From: Sphingomonas sp. SUN039
Lineage (GTDB): Bacteria; Pseudomonadota; Alphaproteobacteria; Sphingomonadales; Sphingomonadaceae
NCBI RefSeq assembly: GCF_024758725.1
Contig: NZ_CP096972.1
Span: forward strand, 2,834,001-2,898,000
Direction: 5' to 3'
DNA: 64,000 nt
In this document: positions 17,557 to 26,141 of the stretch, piece by piece
How the letters are laid out: the number at the start of each line of letters is the position of its first letter
Numbering within the stretch: the stretch's first letter is position 1
Notes under the pieces: generated by a model
Told to the model about the DNA's origin: nothing
Seen by the model: the letters and a program-made list of their open reading frames with translations, nothing else
Databases searched by the model: none
Program-made: the position numbers and the translations under genes

Positions 17557-18311
17557 TGCTTGAGAGCCGCGCCATCGCCGAGGAGCTGATGGATGCCGAC
17601 GATCTCGATCCTGCGACCTATGCCGCCGTCGTCCACGACCTCGCCCGGGTGAATACGCTGACCCTGGCGCGGCGACCGACCTTGCGCTTCGTCCACGAGG
17701 TGCGGGGGCGCAAAGCCGCGCGACTGTTGCGTGCAGCGCAGGACCGCGCCGGACCGGGACACCGGGTGCGGATCGGGCCGGTGCCGCTCAAGATTCTCGA
17801 CGTCGGCTTCGGCGACGGCGACATGCTGCGCGCGCTCGCACGCTGGGGCGCACGCGACCCTCATGTCGAGCTGACGCTTGTCGGGGTCGACCTCAATCCG
17901 CGCAGCGCGCTGGCGGCCCGCGACGCAACTCCGGCAGAGCTGAACATCGACTACCGGACGGGCGACTATGCCGACCTCGCCGGACAGGACTGGGACATCG
18001 TCCTCTCCAGCCTCGTCGCGCACCATATGACGCATGAGCAGCTGGTCGATTTCCTGCGCTTCATGGAGACCGAATCGGCCGAGGGCTGGTTCGTCAACGA
18101 CCTCCACCGCCATGGTTTCGCATATCTGGGCTTTCCGCTGCTCGCCCGCCTGATGCGCTGGCACCCTATCGTGCGCCACGACGGCCAACTCTCGATCGCG
18201 CGAAGCTACCGCCCTGATGAATGGCCGCCGATCCTTGCCGAAGCAGGCATCGCGGGCGCGCGTGTCGAGCGCATTTTCCCCTTCCGGCTATGCGTCGCCA
18301 AGATCCGCTGA
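17556..18311 (+). CDS. Class I SAM-dependent methyltransferase (polyketide tailoring)
   Basis: 251 residues. SAM-binding motif I is 'LKILDVGFGDGDMLRAL' (about residues 70-86); 'LTLVGVDLNPRSALAA' is motif II, and 'WDIVLSSLVAHHMTHEQLVDFLRFMETES' gives the post-II/III region. Proteins of this type next to type III synthases O- or C-methylate phenolic products; here the assignment to the synthase product rests on the 1-base stop/start overlap. It overlaps the next gene by 22 bases, so all three are probably translated as a coupled unit. Confidence 0.87.
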   Translation: MLESRAIAEELMDADDLDPATYAAVVHDLARVNTLTLARRPTLRFVHEVRGRKAARLLRAAQDRAGPGHRVRIGPVPLKILDVGFGDGDMLRALARWGARDPHVELTLVGVDLNPRSALAARDATPAELNIDYRTGDYADLAGQDWDIVLSSLVAHHMTHEQLVDFLRFMETESAEGWFVNDLHRHGFAYLGFPLLARLMRWHPIVRHDGQLSIARSYRPDEWPPILAEAGIAGARVERIFPFRLCVAKIR

Positions 18312-19372
18312 TCCTGGGCGCTGGCCCTGCCGGGTGCGCGACGGCGATTGCGCTGGCGCGCGGCGGGGCGTCGCCACACCTGATCGAGCGCACCCGCGAA
18401 ACCGGCGATGCGCTGTGCGGCGGATTCCTGAGCTGGCAGACGCTCGACCGGCTCGACCGGCTGGGCGTCGGCGGCCTCGAAGCGCACCCCATTGCCGAAG
18501 TCCGCGTCTTTCACCGGCAACAACGCGCCACCGCCCGCCTGCCCGACCTAGCCATCGGCGTCTCGCGCCACCGGCTGGACACAGTGATGCAGCGGGTTGC
18601 CATCGAGGCCGGGGCAGTCCTCGAACGCGGGATTACCGCGCGCAGCTACGCCGATGGCATCCTCAAGACCGACAGCGGCGACTTCGCGCCCGAGGCGCTT
18701 TTCCTCGCGACCGGCAAACATGACGTGCGCGGCTTCGGACGGCCCAAACCGGCGGGCGATGCGCCGATGGGCCTGCGAATCCGCCTCGCCCCGCATCCTG
18801 CGCTTCGCAAACTGCTCGAACACGCCATCGAACTGCACCTGTTCGAGGGCGGCTATGCCGGACTGTTATTGCAGGAGGACGACAGCGCCAATCTGTGCAT
18901 GGCGCTCCGCAAGTCGCGCTTCGCCGAGGCCGGGGGCGATGCCGCGACGTTGCTCCGCCAGCTTGGCGACGACCACCCACAGCTTGGCGAGCGACTCGCT
19001 TTCCTGTCGGAAGCGCCCGCTGCCGATGCGATTGCTGCCGTTCCCTATGGCTGGCGCACCGATTCGACCGCGCCCGGACTCTTCCGCCTCGGCGATCAGG
19101 CCGCCGTTATCCCGTCGCTGGCGGGCGAAGGGATGGGCATTGCGCTTGCCAGCGGGGCTGCTGCCGCTGCTGCCTTTCATGCGGGCGGTGCCGATGCTGC
19201 CCCCGATTATCAGCGCCGCTTCGCCGCGCGCTCCCGACGCCCCGTCGCGGTCGCGTCGATGCTCTGGCATCAGGGCGAACGACCGGCGATGGCGCGGCTC
19301 GCGGTGCCGCTGCTGAACGCGTTCCCTGCGCTTGCCGGATTTGCCGCGCGGCTGACGCGGATCGGGGATTGA
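18290..19372 (+). CDS. FAD-dependent oxidoreductase (monooxygenase/reductase type)
   Basis: 360 residues starting with '[34 protein letters not shown]', a canonical dinucleotide-binding GxGxxG motif. '[23 protein letters not shown]' and '[27 protein letters not shown]' (the GD motif binding the FAD ribityl chain) place it in the p-hydroxybenzoate hydroxylase/geranylgeranyl reductase superfamily. Probably hydroxylates or otherwise oxidises the product of the upstream synthase and methyltransferase, like the flavoproteins of Streptomyces phenolic-lipid clusters; this is inferred from context. Confidence 0.85.
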   Translation: MRRQDPLILGAGPAGCATAIALARGGASPHLIERTRETGDALCGGFLSWQTLDRLDRLGVGGLEAHPIAEVRVFHRQQRATARLPDLAIGVSRHRLDTVMQRVAIEAGAVLERGITARSYADGILKTDSGDFAPEALFLATGKHDVRGFGRPKPAGDAPMGLRIRLAPHPALRKLLEHAIELHLFEGGYAGLLLQEDDSANLCMALRKSRFAEAGGDAATLLRQLGDDHPQLGERLAFLSEAPAADAIAAVPYGWRTDSTAPGLFRLGDQAAVIPSLAGEGMGIALASGAAAAAAFHAGGADAAPDYQRRFAARSRRPVAVASMLWHQGERPAMARLAVPLLNAFPALAGFAARLTRIGD

Positions 19373-19403
19373 ACCGATCCGCTCGGGTCGCCATTTAGGT
19401 GCC

Positions 19404-19796
19404 ATGGAAAAGATGGACCTGCCCGAATCCGAATGGCGCAAGCGCCTGTCGCCCGAACAATATAATGTCCTGCGCGAGGGCGGCACCGAACGCGCGTTCG
19501 CGGGCATCTATAACGACAACAAGGCACCCGGCGACTATCATTGCGCGGGCTGCGGCGCGTTGCTGTTCAAAAGCGACGCCAAATACGATTCGGGATCGGG
19601 CTGGCCCAGCTTCATCAAGCCCGCCGATACCGACGCCGTCGTCGAGCACCGCGATGTCAGCCACGGCATGGTCCGTACCGAAGTCCGTTGTGCGAAATGC
19701 GACGGCCATCTCGGCCATGTCTTTCCCGACGGCCCCGCCGAAACCGGCCTGCGTTACTGCATGAACAGCGTCGCGCTCGATTTCGAGGGCCAGTGA
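19404..19796 (+). CDS. msrB: Peptide-methionine (R)-S-oxide reductase
   Basis: 130 residues, the normal single-domain length. Zinc ligands are present as C47xxC50 ('CAGC') and C96xxC99 ('CAKC'); catalytic Cys119 lies in 'RYCMNSVAL'; 'SGSGWPSF' and 'GHLGHVF' are family signatures. It reduces free or protein-bound methionine-R-sulfoxide with thioredoxin. No signal peptide, so cytoplasmic. Stands alone after the polyketide cluster. Confidence 0.96.
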   Translation: MEKMDLPESEWRKRLSPEQYNVLREGGTERAFAGIYNDNKAPGDYHCAGCGALLFKSDAKYDSGSGWPSFIKPADTDAVVEHRDVSHGMVRTEVRCAKCDGHLGHVFPDGPAETGLRYCMNSVALDFEGQ

Positions 19797-19852
19797 TCCG
19801 CGCAACGCGCCGACTTGTGGCACGACGGATTAGCGCGTAGCCCCCGCAGCCG

Positions 19853-21937
19853 ATGGCCGTGCGTTCCCCTGCTCCTTCTTCCCGATCCGGCTGGTGGAAG
19901 GCCGGCTGGTGGAAGGGCTGGCCCGGTCGCGTAATCCGCATCGGGCTGGTCGGCGCGGTGGTGGGCATCGTGGCGATGATCGTCGCGGTGTCGGTCGCCT
20001 ATTCGGGTCTGCCGAGCTATTCCGAGCTCAAATCCTCGCCCAACGGCCAGATGATCCGCGTCCATGCCGCCGACGGCACGGTGCTGGTGTCGATGGGGCC
20101 GAGCTTCGGCCAGTGGCTCGAATATAACCAGCTGCCGCAGACGATGAAGACCGCGATGGTCGCGGTGGAGGACCGGCGTTTCCGCCAGCATCCCGGCGTC
20201 GATCCGCTCGGCATCGTGCGGTCATTCTATGTGCGCGCGACCAAGGGGCGATTCACCCAAGGCGGCTCGACAATCACCCAGCAGCTCGCGCGCAACGTCT
20301 TCCTCACCAACGACAAGACCTGGACGCGCAAGATGCGCGAGATCGTCCTCGCGCTGGCGCTCGAGCGTAAATTCTCGAAGGACCAGATCCTCGAACTCTA
20401 TCTCAATCGCGTCTATTTCGGCGGCGGCGCCTACGGGGTCGATGCCGCAAGCCGTAAATTCTTCGGTCACCCTGCCGACCGGTTGTCGCTGGGCGAGGCG
20501 GCGGTGATCGCGGGCCTCGTCAAGGCACCGTCGAACTACTCCCCTACGGCGGATGCCAAGGCGGCCGTCGGGCGCGCGGGCGTGGTGCTCGGCCTGATGC
20601 GCGAACAGGGGCTGGTCAGCGATGCCCAGATTGCCGCTGCCGCGCCCGGCAAGATCGTGTTCGCGCCCGAGGCCCAGCAGAACAGCGTGCGCTATTTCAC
20701 CGACTGGGCGCTGCCGCAGCTCGACACGCTGATCGACCCGACCGGAGAGCCCATCGATGTGTGGACGACGCTCGACCTGACGATGCAGCGCGCCGCCGAT
20801 GCCTCGATCGTCGCAAATACGCCGGAAGGGTCGCAAGGCGCGCTGGTCTCGCTCGACCGCGACGGCGCGGTGCGCGCGATGGTCGGCGGCAAGGACTATG
20901 TCGGCTCGATCTACAACCGCGCGACCCAGGCGGTCCGCCAGCCGGGATCGGCGTTCAAGCTGTTCGTGTATCTGGCGGCGCTCGAAGCCGGTCATACCGC
21001 CGCCGACATGGTCGTCGATCAGGAAGTCGACATCAACGGCTGGAAGCCGCGCAATTCGTCGCGCAAATTCTCGGGCGAGATCAGCCTGCGGACGGCGTTC
21101 GCCTATTCGATCAACACGGTCGCGGCGCAGCTGGGGGCAGAGGTCGGCACCTCGACGATCGCCGATATGGCGCGCCGCTTCGGCATCACCACCCCGATCA
21201 ACACCCATCCCTCGATGGTGCTCGGCACGTCGGACGTCCGCCTGATCGACATGACCCGTGCGTTCGCCAGCGTCGGCGGCAACGGCATGGCGGTTTCACC
21301 TTACGGCATTACCAAGGTGACGACGGCGGGCGGCGAAGTGCTCTACGAACACCGTGCCGAGGGCAATCACGTGCTGGTCGCGCCGCAGGTCGCGGCACAG
21401 ATGATCGACCTGCTGCAAACCGCGGTGAACACCGGCAGCGGCAAAGCCGCGCAGATCGGCCGGCCGGTGGCGGGCAAGACCGGCACGACCACGTCGAACA
21501 AGGACGGCTGGTTCCTCGGCTTTTCCAGCGGCCTTACCACCGGCGTGTGGATGGGCCGCGACGACAACAAGCCCGTCGCAGGGCTGCAGGGCGGCCGCAA
21601 TCCCGCGCGCGCCTTCGCCCAATATATGACCGTCGCGGTCGCCAAACGTCCCGTCGAAGCCTTCCAGACCGCCGTCACCCTGCCCGAATGGCAGCTCGAA
21701 CCCGATGAGGAAGCCTATTTCGGCAATGCCGACGAAGGACTGCCGCCGGGCACCGGGCTGGAGGGAACCGACCGCGACCCGATGGACCAGTCGGGCGAGG
21801 AACGCGTCGAAAGCCCCGACACCAATCCGGCGCCGCGCCTCGACCAGAAATTCATCGACGAGGCGGTCGGGAAAAGCGGGCGAGTTCCGCCCCCTGCGGC
21901 ACCACCGGTGCCGCCGCGCGAGTCCCCGCCCCGCTAA
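19853..21937 (+). CDS. Penicillin-binding protein 1A family (bifunctional transglycosylase/transpeptidase)
   Basis: 694 residues: cytoplasmic tail, TM helix (about 27-50), GT51 glycosyltransferase domain with catalytic Glu106 in 'VEDRRFRQHPGVD' and 'GGSTITQQLARN', then a transpeptidase domain with Ser366 in 'GSAFK' (SxxK), S419-I-N421 (SxN) and K542TGT. A proline- and acid-rich tail follows residue 610. It polymerises and crosslinks peptidoglycan in the periplasm. Convergent with the downstream metallopeptidase gene, separated by a long palindromic repeat. Confidence 0.95.
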   Translation: MAVRSPAPSSRSGWWKAGWWKGWPGRVIRIGLVGAVVGIVAMIVAVSVAYSGLPSYSELKSSPNGQMIRVHAADGTVLVSMGPSFGQWLEYNQLPQTMKTAMVAVEDRRFRQHPGVDPLGIVRSFYVRATKGRFTQGGSTITQQLARNVFLTNDKTWTRKMREIVLALALERKFSKDQILELYLNRVYFGGGAYGVDAASRKFFGHPADRLSLGEAAVIAGLVKAPSNYSPTADAKAAVGRAGVVLGLMREQGLVSDAQIAAAAPGKIVFAPEAQQNSVRYFTDWALPQLDTLIDPTGEPIDVWTTLDLTMQRAADASIVANTPEGSQGALVSLDRDGAVRAMVGGKDYVGSIYNRATQAVRQPGSAFKLFVYLAALEAGHTAADMVVDQEVDINGWKPRNSSRKFSGEISLRTAFAYSINTVAAQLGAEVGTSTIADMARRFGITTPINTHPSMVLGTSDVRLIDMTRAFASVGGNGMAVSPYGITKVTTAGGEVLYEHRAEGNHVLVAPQVAAQMIDLLQTAVNTGSGKAAQIGRPVAGKTGTTTSNKDGWFLGFSSGLTTGVWMGRDDNKPVAGLQGGRNPARAFAQYMTVAVAKRPVEAFQTAVTLPEWQLEPDEEAYFGNADEGLPPGTGLEGTDRDPMDQSGEERVESPDTNPAPRLDQKFIDEAVGKSGRVPPPAAPPVPPRESPPR

Positions 21938-21950
21938 TTCCCAACGAGTT

Positions 21951-22025
21951 TGGGGACTGTCCCCTCTTGGGGACTGTCCCCCCATGCGTGAGGAGGGACA
22001 GTCCCCAAGAGGGGACAGTCCCTTG
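21951..22025. repeat. Palindromic interspersed repeat, GGGACTGTCCC family, copy 2 (full inverted pair)
   Basis: Two GGGACTGTCCC units on one arm and two GGGACAGTCCC units on the other, forming an almost perfect inverted repeat of about 28 bp per arm around a short CATGCGTGAG-type loop. Located between the convergent PBP1A and metallopeptidase genes. The arm sequence is shared with copies at 7389 and 56421. Confidence 0.9.
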
Positions 22026-22037
22026 TCCTGCTGGCGT

Positions 22038-22859
22038 TCAGCCCTCGCGCCCGAACCAGTGAAGCGCGGTGCCGTGCGCGCGCAGCCAGCGCCGCGCCGA
22101 CGACGGATTGCCGCCATATAGCCGTGCCACCTCGTCGTGGAACGCGCGGCTGTGGTTCATGTGCACGCGGTGCGCGACTTCATGCGCGACGGTCGCCCGC
22201 CGCACGTCCTCGGGTGCCAGAATCAGCCGCCAGCTGTACCGGATATCGCCCGACGCCGCGCAACTGCCCCAGCGCCCGCGCGGATCGCCGACGGCGACCT
22301 GATTGACGGTGATACTATGGGTGTCAGCGAGCGCGCGGGTGTCGGTTTCCAGCACGTCGAGCGCGTAACTCCGCAGGAAGCGTAACACCCGCGCAGACAG
22401 TTGTTCGCGTGGACCACCGACCCGCAAAACCTTGTGCTCCTGCGAACGCAGGAGCATTGGCGGCGCGAAATTTCCCACGGTCGGCAGGGCTCCTGCTTCC
22501 GCAGGAGCACACAGCCGGGGCGCTCTAGGCAGCGCGGCACTCCAATCGATCCGAACCGGCACGTCACCCAACCCAAACACCATATCCGGCACGATCGGCT
22601 GCGCCTGCGGCAAGCGCGCCAGTTCGGCCTCGATCCAGGCGCGCTTGTCCGCTGCCCAGCCCAGCGCGGGCTTGAGCGCGGCGCGCTTGCCGAGCGTCAG
22701 CCGGACCGTCGCATCGCGCGGATCGACGCTCAGCTTCATGCCCTTGACCGACGCGCGGCGCACGACCGTCAGCGCGCGGGTCCGCCCGCCGCCACTGAAC
22801 ACCGGCAAAACCGGGTCAGACGATACGGTCGACGAGATGATATTCCAGATCGCCTGCAT
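22038..22859 (-). CDS. YgjP/DUF45-type zinc metallopeptidase with in-frame palindromic insertion
   Basis: 273 residues as the longest frame. The zinc motif is 'VAHEVAHRVHMNHSRAFHDEVARLYG' (HExxH plus a downstream His), and 'RWGSCAASGDIRYSWRLILAPEDV' precedes it, the pattern of YgjP/UPF0054-like M48-related peptidases. The longest start (22859) lies inside the upstream gene; a GTG at 22802, just past that gene's stop, is an attractive alternative. The stretch 'CAPAEAGALPTVGNFAPP' and onward (about 27 residues) is encoded by a palindromic DNA element (22433-22512) and looks foreign to the family. Substrate unknown. Confidence 0.82.
   Translation of the reverse strand: MQAIWNIISSTVSSDPVLPVFSGGGRTRALTVVRRASVKGMKLSVDPRDATVRLTLGKRAALKPALGWAADKRAWIEAELARLPQAQPIVPDMVFGLGDVPVRIDWSAALPRAPRLCAPAEAGALPTVGNFAPPMLLRSQEHKVLRVGGPREQLSARVLRFLRSYALDVLETDTRALADTHSITVNQVAVGDPRGRWGSCAASGDIRYSWRLILAPEDVRRATVAHEVAHRVHMNHSRAFHDEVARLYGGNPSSARRWLRAHGTALHWFGREG
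22433..22512. repeat. Palindromic element inside the metallopeptidase gene
   Basis: Bounded by TGTGCTCCTGCG at one end and CGCAGGAGCACAC at the other. Each end is itself a small hairpin (CTCCTGCG-AA-CGCAGGAG and CTCCTGC-TTC-CGCAGGAG). The 80-base element keeps the reading frame open and adds about 27 residues between 'PRAPRL' and 'VLRVGGPREQL'. Resembles protein-coding palindromic elements known from Rickettsia in principle, but the sequence is different. Confidence 0.8.
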
Positions 22860-23271
22860 CGGTCTCGCTGATCGTCCATCCCCGCACCGACATGCCCGCG
22901 CGGTGCACGCTTTCGGGGTCGCCCGAGTTCAGATAATGCCATGACGGCAACGGCTTGTCCTCGGCGCGCAACCGGTACGCACAGGTCACCGGCAGCCATT
23001 CCAGCTCCTTGAGCTTGGCCGGAGTCAATCGCACGCAATCGGGCACGAACGCGTGGCGGTGGCGATAGTCCGAACAGCGGCCCGAGCGCCGGTCGAGCAG
23101 GCGGCAGGCGACATTGGTCGGGAACAGTTCGCCGGTTTCCTCATCCTCCAGCTTGTGCAGGCAGCATTTGCCGCAGCTGTCGCACAGCGCCTCCCACTGG
23201 CCACGGTCCAGCTTGTCGAGCGGCGTGTCTTCCCAGAAACGACCGGCCGCCGGGGCGGTTACTTCACCCAT
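22816..23271 (-). CDS. YcgN-family cysteine cluster protein (UPF0260)
   Basis: 151 residues. 'WEALCDSCGKCCLHKLEDEETGELFPTNVACRLLDRRSGRCSDYRHRHAFVPDCVRLTP' carries the conserved cysteine cluster (CxxCxxCC ... C ... C ... C), and 'WLPVTCAYRLRAEDKPLPSWHYLNSGDPESVH' is the family's C-terminal signature. It probably binds a metal or an Fe-S cluster; function unknown. The start overlaps the end of the SCO gene by 13 bases. Confidence 0.92.
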   Translation of the reverse strand: MGEVTAPAAGRFWEDTPLDKLDRGQWEALCDSCGKCCLHKLEDEETGELFPTNVACRLLDRRSGRCSDYRHRHAFVPDCVRLTPAKLKELEWLPVTCAYRLRAEDKPLPSWHYLNSGDPESVHRAGMSVRGWTISETDAGDLEYHLVDRIV

Positions 23272-23837
23272 TTCGACAGCTCGCCCGCAATGACGTCGGG
23301 CTTGGCGTCCTGCGACAACAGCGCCAGCGGCTTGCCGTCCGGGTCCATCAGATAGGCGGCGCGGCTATGATCGACCAGATAATTGGGATTGCCGGGTGCG
23401 GGTTTCTGGATCTGGACGACGACCGCATAGGCCCTGGTCGTCGCATCGACCTGCGCCTGTGTCCCGGTCAGCCCGACCAGTGCGGGATCGAACGCGGCGG
23501 TAAACGCCTTCAGCGCCTCGGGCGTATCGCGGGCCGGGTCGACGGTGACGAAAATGGGAACGACCCGTGCGCCCCGCGCCGGATCGGCTTTGGCAAACGC
23601 CCGGTAGCCCGCGACCAGATGCGCGACATCGACCGGGCAAACATCGGGACAGAACGTATAGCCGAAATACATGATCCGGTATTTTCCCGCGAAATCGCGG
23701 TCGGTACGCGTCCGTCCGTTCTGGTCGGTCAGCGCGAACGGCCCGCCGATGCGGGCACCCTCGAGCGGGGCAGGCACCGACGCCGCCTGACATCCGGCCA
23801 GCAACAACAGCGCGATTAAAGGGGGACGCAGGTTCAT
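23259..23837 (-). CDS. SCO1/SenC family copper-chaperone lipoprotein
   Basis: 192 residues from ATG 23837 (a GTG immediately upstream is possible). A lipobox 'LLLAGC' gives a lipidated Cys16. The thioredoxin fold carries Cu-binding C63-x3-C67 in 'FCPDVC' and His157 in 'LVDHSRAAYL'. SCO proteins deliver copper to the CuA centre of cytochrome oxidase or act as thiol reductants. No oxidase genes are nearby, so its partner is encoded elsewhere. Confidence 0.93.
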   Translation of the reverse strand: MNLRPPLIALLLLAGCQAASVPAPLEGARIGGPFALTDQNGRTRTDRDFAGKYRIMYFGYTFCPDVCPVDVAHLVAGYRAFAKADPARGARVVPIFVTVDPARDTPEALKAFTAAFDPALVGLTGTQAQVDATTRAYAVVVQIQKPAPGNPNYLVDHSRAAYLMDPDGKPLALLSQDAKPDVIAGELSKWVK

Positions 23838-23901
23838 CACCTGCTCAGCCTTGCGTTGTTAGCCACAGCCACGCAAGACGCTTGCCACGTCCTGAAGCTG
23901 C

Positions 23902-24522
23902 ATGAACCGGGGTATCATGACCAACCGATCACTGTTTCCCGCCGCTGTCGTCCTCGCGGCGCTCGCCACACCGGTCGCGGTGCACGCGCAATTCTCCGAG
24001 AGCTATAACTTCCTGAAGGCGGTCAAGGACCGCGACGGGGCCAAGGTCACCGAATTCCTCAACAAGCCCGGCAGCGGTGCCGTCATCGTCAACACCCGCG
24101 ACGGATCGACCGGCGAAACCGCGCTGCATATCGTGACGGCGGGACGCGATTCGCTGTGGCTGGGGTTTCTGCTCCAGCGCGGGGCCAATCCCGACATGCG
24201 CGACGGCAAGGGCAATACCGCGCTGTTGATCGCAACGCAGCTGGGCTGGACCGACGGCATCCAGACGCTGCTGGCGCGCCGCGCCGGAGTCGATGTCGCA
24301 AACGGCAGCGGCGAAACGCCGCTGATCCGCGCGGTGCAGAACCGCGATCTCGCCAGCGTCCGCATCCTGCTCGCGGCGGGTGCCAATCCGAACAAGCCCG
24401 ACAATGCCGCAGGCCTTTCGGCAAAGGCCTATGCCGCGCGCGATCCGCGTTCGGCGATGATCCTGAAGGAGATCATGGAGGCCAAACCGGTCGTCGCGAA
24501 ACCGGTGCAAGGGCCGCGCTAG
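23902..24522 (+). CDS. Secreted ankyrin-repeat protein
   Basis: 206 residues with a signal peptide ('AALATPVAVHAQF'). About four ankyrin repeats follow: 'GETALHIVTAGRDSLWLGFLLQRGANPDMRDGKGNTALLIATQLGWTDGIQTLLARRAGVDVANGSGETPLIRAVQNRDLASVRILLAAGANPN'. Such periplasmic ankyrin proteins usually mediate protein contacts; no partner is visible. The start may be ATG 23917 ('MTNRSLFPAAVV') instead of 23902. Confidence 0.85.
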   Translation: MNRGIMTNRSLFPAAVVLAALATPVAVHAQFSESYNFLKAVKDRDGAKVTEFLNKPGSGAVIVNTRDGSTGETALHIVTAGRDSLWLGFLLQRGANPDMRDGKGNTALLIATQLGWTDGIQTLLARRAGVDVANGSGETPLIRAVQNRDLASVRILLAAGANPNKPDNAAGLSAKAYAARDPRSAMILKEIMEAKPVVAKPVQGPR

Positions 24523-24542
24523 AGCGTCGTTCCTGACCGGAA

Positions 24543-24574
24543 TTGGGGACTGTCCCCGTCGGGGACTGTCCCTT
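24543..24574. repeat. Palindromic interspersed repeat, GGGACTGTCCC family, copy 3 (short)
   Basis: Two head-to-tail units TTGGGGACTGTCCCC and GGGGACTGTCCC followed by TTGCCAAGGTA, the same flank as in the copy at 56421. Lies between the convergent ankyrin and MFS efflux genes. Confidence 0.85.
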
Positions 24575-24606
24575 GCCAAGGTACGGAAGGCCGTCAGTGA
24601 CGACCG

Positions 24607-26139
24607 TCAGTGCGCGCTCATTGCGGCGGCCGATCCCTTCGCTTTCGGGGCGAGCCACACGATCCCGGCTGCGACCATGAACACGGCAAAGGCGTAGAAG
24701 AACACCTGCACTGCGCCGACCGTCGCCGACTGGGCATCGACCAGCCGGTCGAGCACCGCCCGCGCCTGATCGCTGCTCATGCCCTTCGCCATCAGCGAAT
24801 TCATCGTCGCATCGGCGCCGTTGAGCCGTCCGACCATGTCCGAACGGCTGACGCGGCTGGCATTGTCCCAGGCGGTCGTCGCCATTGCCGTGCCGACCGC
24901 GCCGCACAAGGTCCGGACGAAACTCATGATTCCGGCTGCAGAGGTCGTCTCCGACGGCTTGACCGCTGCCAGCGCCAACGCGGTCAGGCCGATGAAGAAG
25001 AACGGCATGCCGATGCCCTGCAACAACTGCGGCATCGCCAATTGCCAGAAGTCCGAGTCGGTCGTCCATCCCGCGCGCAGCAGCGACATCGCGGCGAGCC
25101 AGCTGATCCCGGCACATACCGAGATCCGCAGATCGATCTTGCCGACCAGCCGCGCGGCAAACGGCGCCATGATGACGGCGAACACCCCGACGAACGCGGT
25201 CGCATAGCCGGCTTCGGTCGCCGAATAGCCGACCACCTGTTGCAGCCATAACGGTGTCAGCACCACCGAGGCGAAGAACGCGCCGAAGCCCAGCGCCACC
25301 GCCACCGTACCGATCGTGAAGCCGAGATGGCGAAAGACCCGGATATCGACGATCGGGTTCGCCTCGCCCAGTTCCCAGATGACGAACGCGGCAAAGCCGA
25401 TGACCGCCGTCACAGCCATGGCAATGACGAAACTGCTCCGGAACCAGTCGTTCTCGCGGCCGGTATCGAGCATCAGCTGGAACGCGCCGACCCAGACCAC
25501 CAGCAGGATCAGGCCGACAATGTCGATTCCCGTTCGTGCCGTCGGTGTTTCGAACGGTTTGACCATGCGGTGGGCGATGAAGATGCAGAAACCGACGATC
25601 GGCAGGTTGATGAAAAAGATCCACGGCCACGACCAGTTGTCGCTGATCGTGCCGCCCAGAATCGGTCCGGCAATCGGCGCGCACACCGTCGTCATCGCCC
25701 AAAGCCCCATTGCGGCGGCCGTCATGTGTTTCGGAAAAATCCGGATCAGCAGCGCCTGGGTCAGCGGCATCAACGGCCCGCCCGACAATCCCTGAAGGAT
25801 ACGGAACACGACCAGCGTTTCGAGGCTGCGCGAGACGCCGCACAGAAAGGAGAACAGCCCGAATCCGATCAACGACAGCATGAACCAGCGCACCGTGCCG
25901 AACCGCGCCGCGAGCCAGCCGGTAAGCGGCACGCTGATCGCGTCGGCCACCGAATAGCTGGTAATCACCCAGGTGCCCTGCGTCGGCGAGATCGCCAGCC
26001 CGCCCGCGATATGCGGCACCGAGACATTGGCGATCGTCACGTCGAGAACGACAACGAAATTGGCGAGCGCCAGCGCGAAACCGGCCAGATAGAGCTTCCA
26101 GCCGGAAAGCGGCTGCACCTCGTCGAGCGCCGCGCTCAC
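24607..26139 (-). CDS. DHA2-family MFS multidrug efflux permease (EmrB-like)
   Basis: 510 residues with about 14 transmembrane helices. Motif A-like 'GWLAARFGTVRWF', motif C 'LSGGPLMPLTQALLIRIFP' and 'GPILGGTISDNWSWPWIFFINLPIVGF' are DHA2 hallmarks. It exports drugs or lipophilic compounds by proton antiport and works with the HlyD-type adaptor and outer membrane factor encoded just upstream on the same strand (2-base gap to the adaptor). Confidence 0.93.
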   Translation of the reverse strand: MSAALDEVQPLSGWKLYLAGFALALANFVVVLDVTIANVSVPHIAGGLAISPTQGTWVITSYSVADAISVPLTGWLAARFGTVRWFMLSLIGFGLFSFLCGVSRSLETLVVFRILQGLSGGPLMPLTQALLIRIFPKHMTAAAMGLWAMTTVCAPIAGPILGGTISDNWSWPWIFFINLPIVGFCIFIAHRMVKPFETPTARTGIDIVGLILLVVWVGAFQLMLDTGRENDWFRSSFVIAMAVTAVIGFAAFVIWELGEANPIVDIRVFRHLGFTIGTVAVALGFGAFFASVVLTPLWLQQVVGYSATEAGYATAFVGVFAVIMAPFAARLVGKIDLRISVCAGISWLAAMSLLRAGWTTDSDFWQLAMPQLLQGIGMPFFFIGLTALALAAVKPSETTSAAGIMSFVRTLCGAVGTAMATTAWDNASRVSRSDMVGRLNGADATMNSLMAKGMSSDQARAVLDRLVDAQSATVGAVQVFFYAFAVFMVAAGIVWLAPKAKGSAAAMSAH

Positions 26140-26141
26140 AA

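Noticed and set aside
21951-22025. CRISPR array
   Set aside because: Repeated units are palindromic, adjacent and inverted relative to each other, with no regular spacers and no cas genes.
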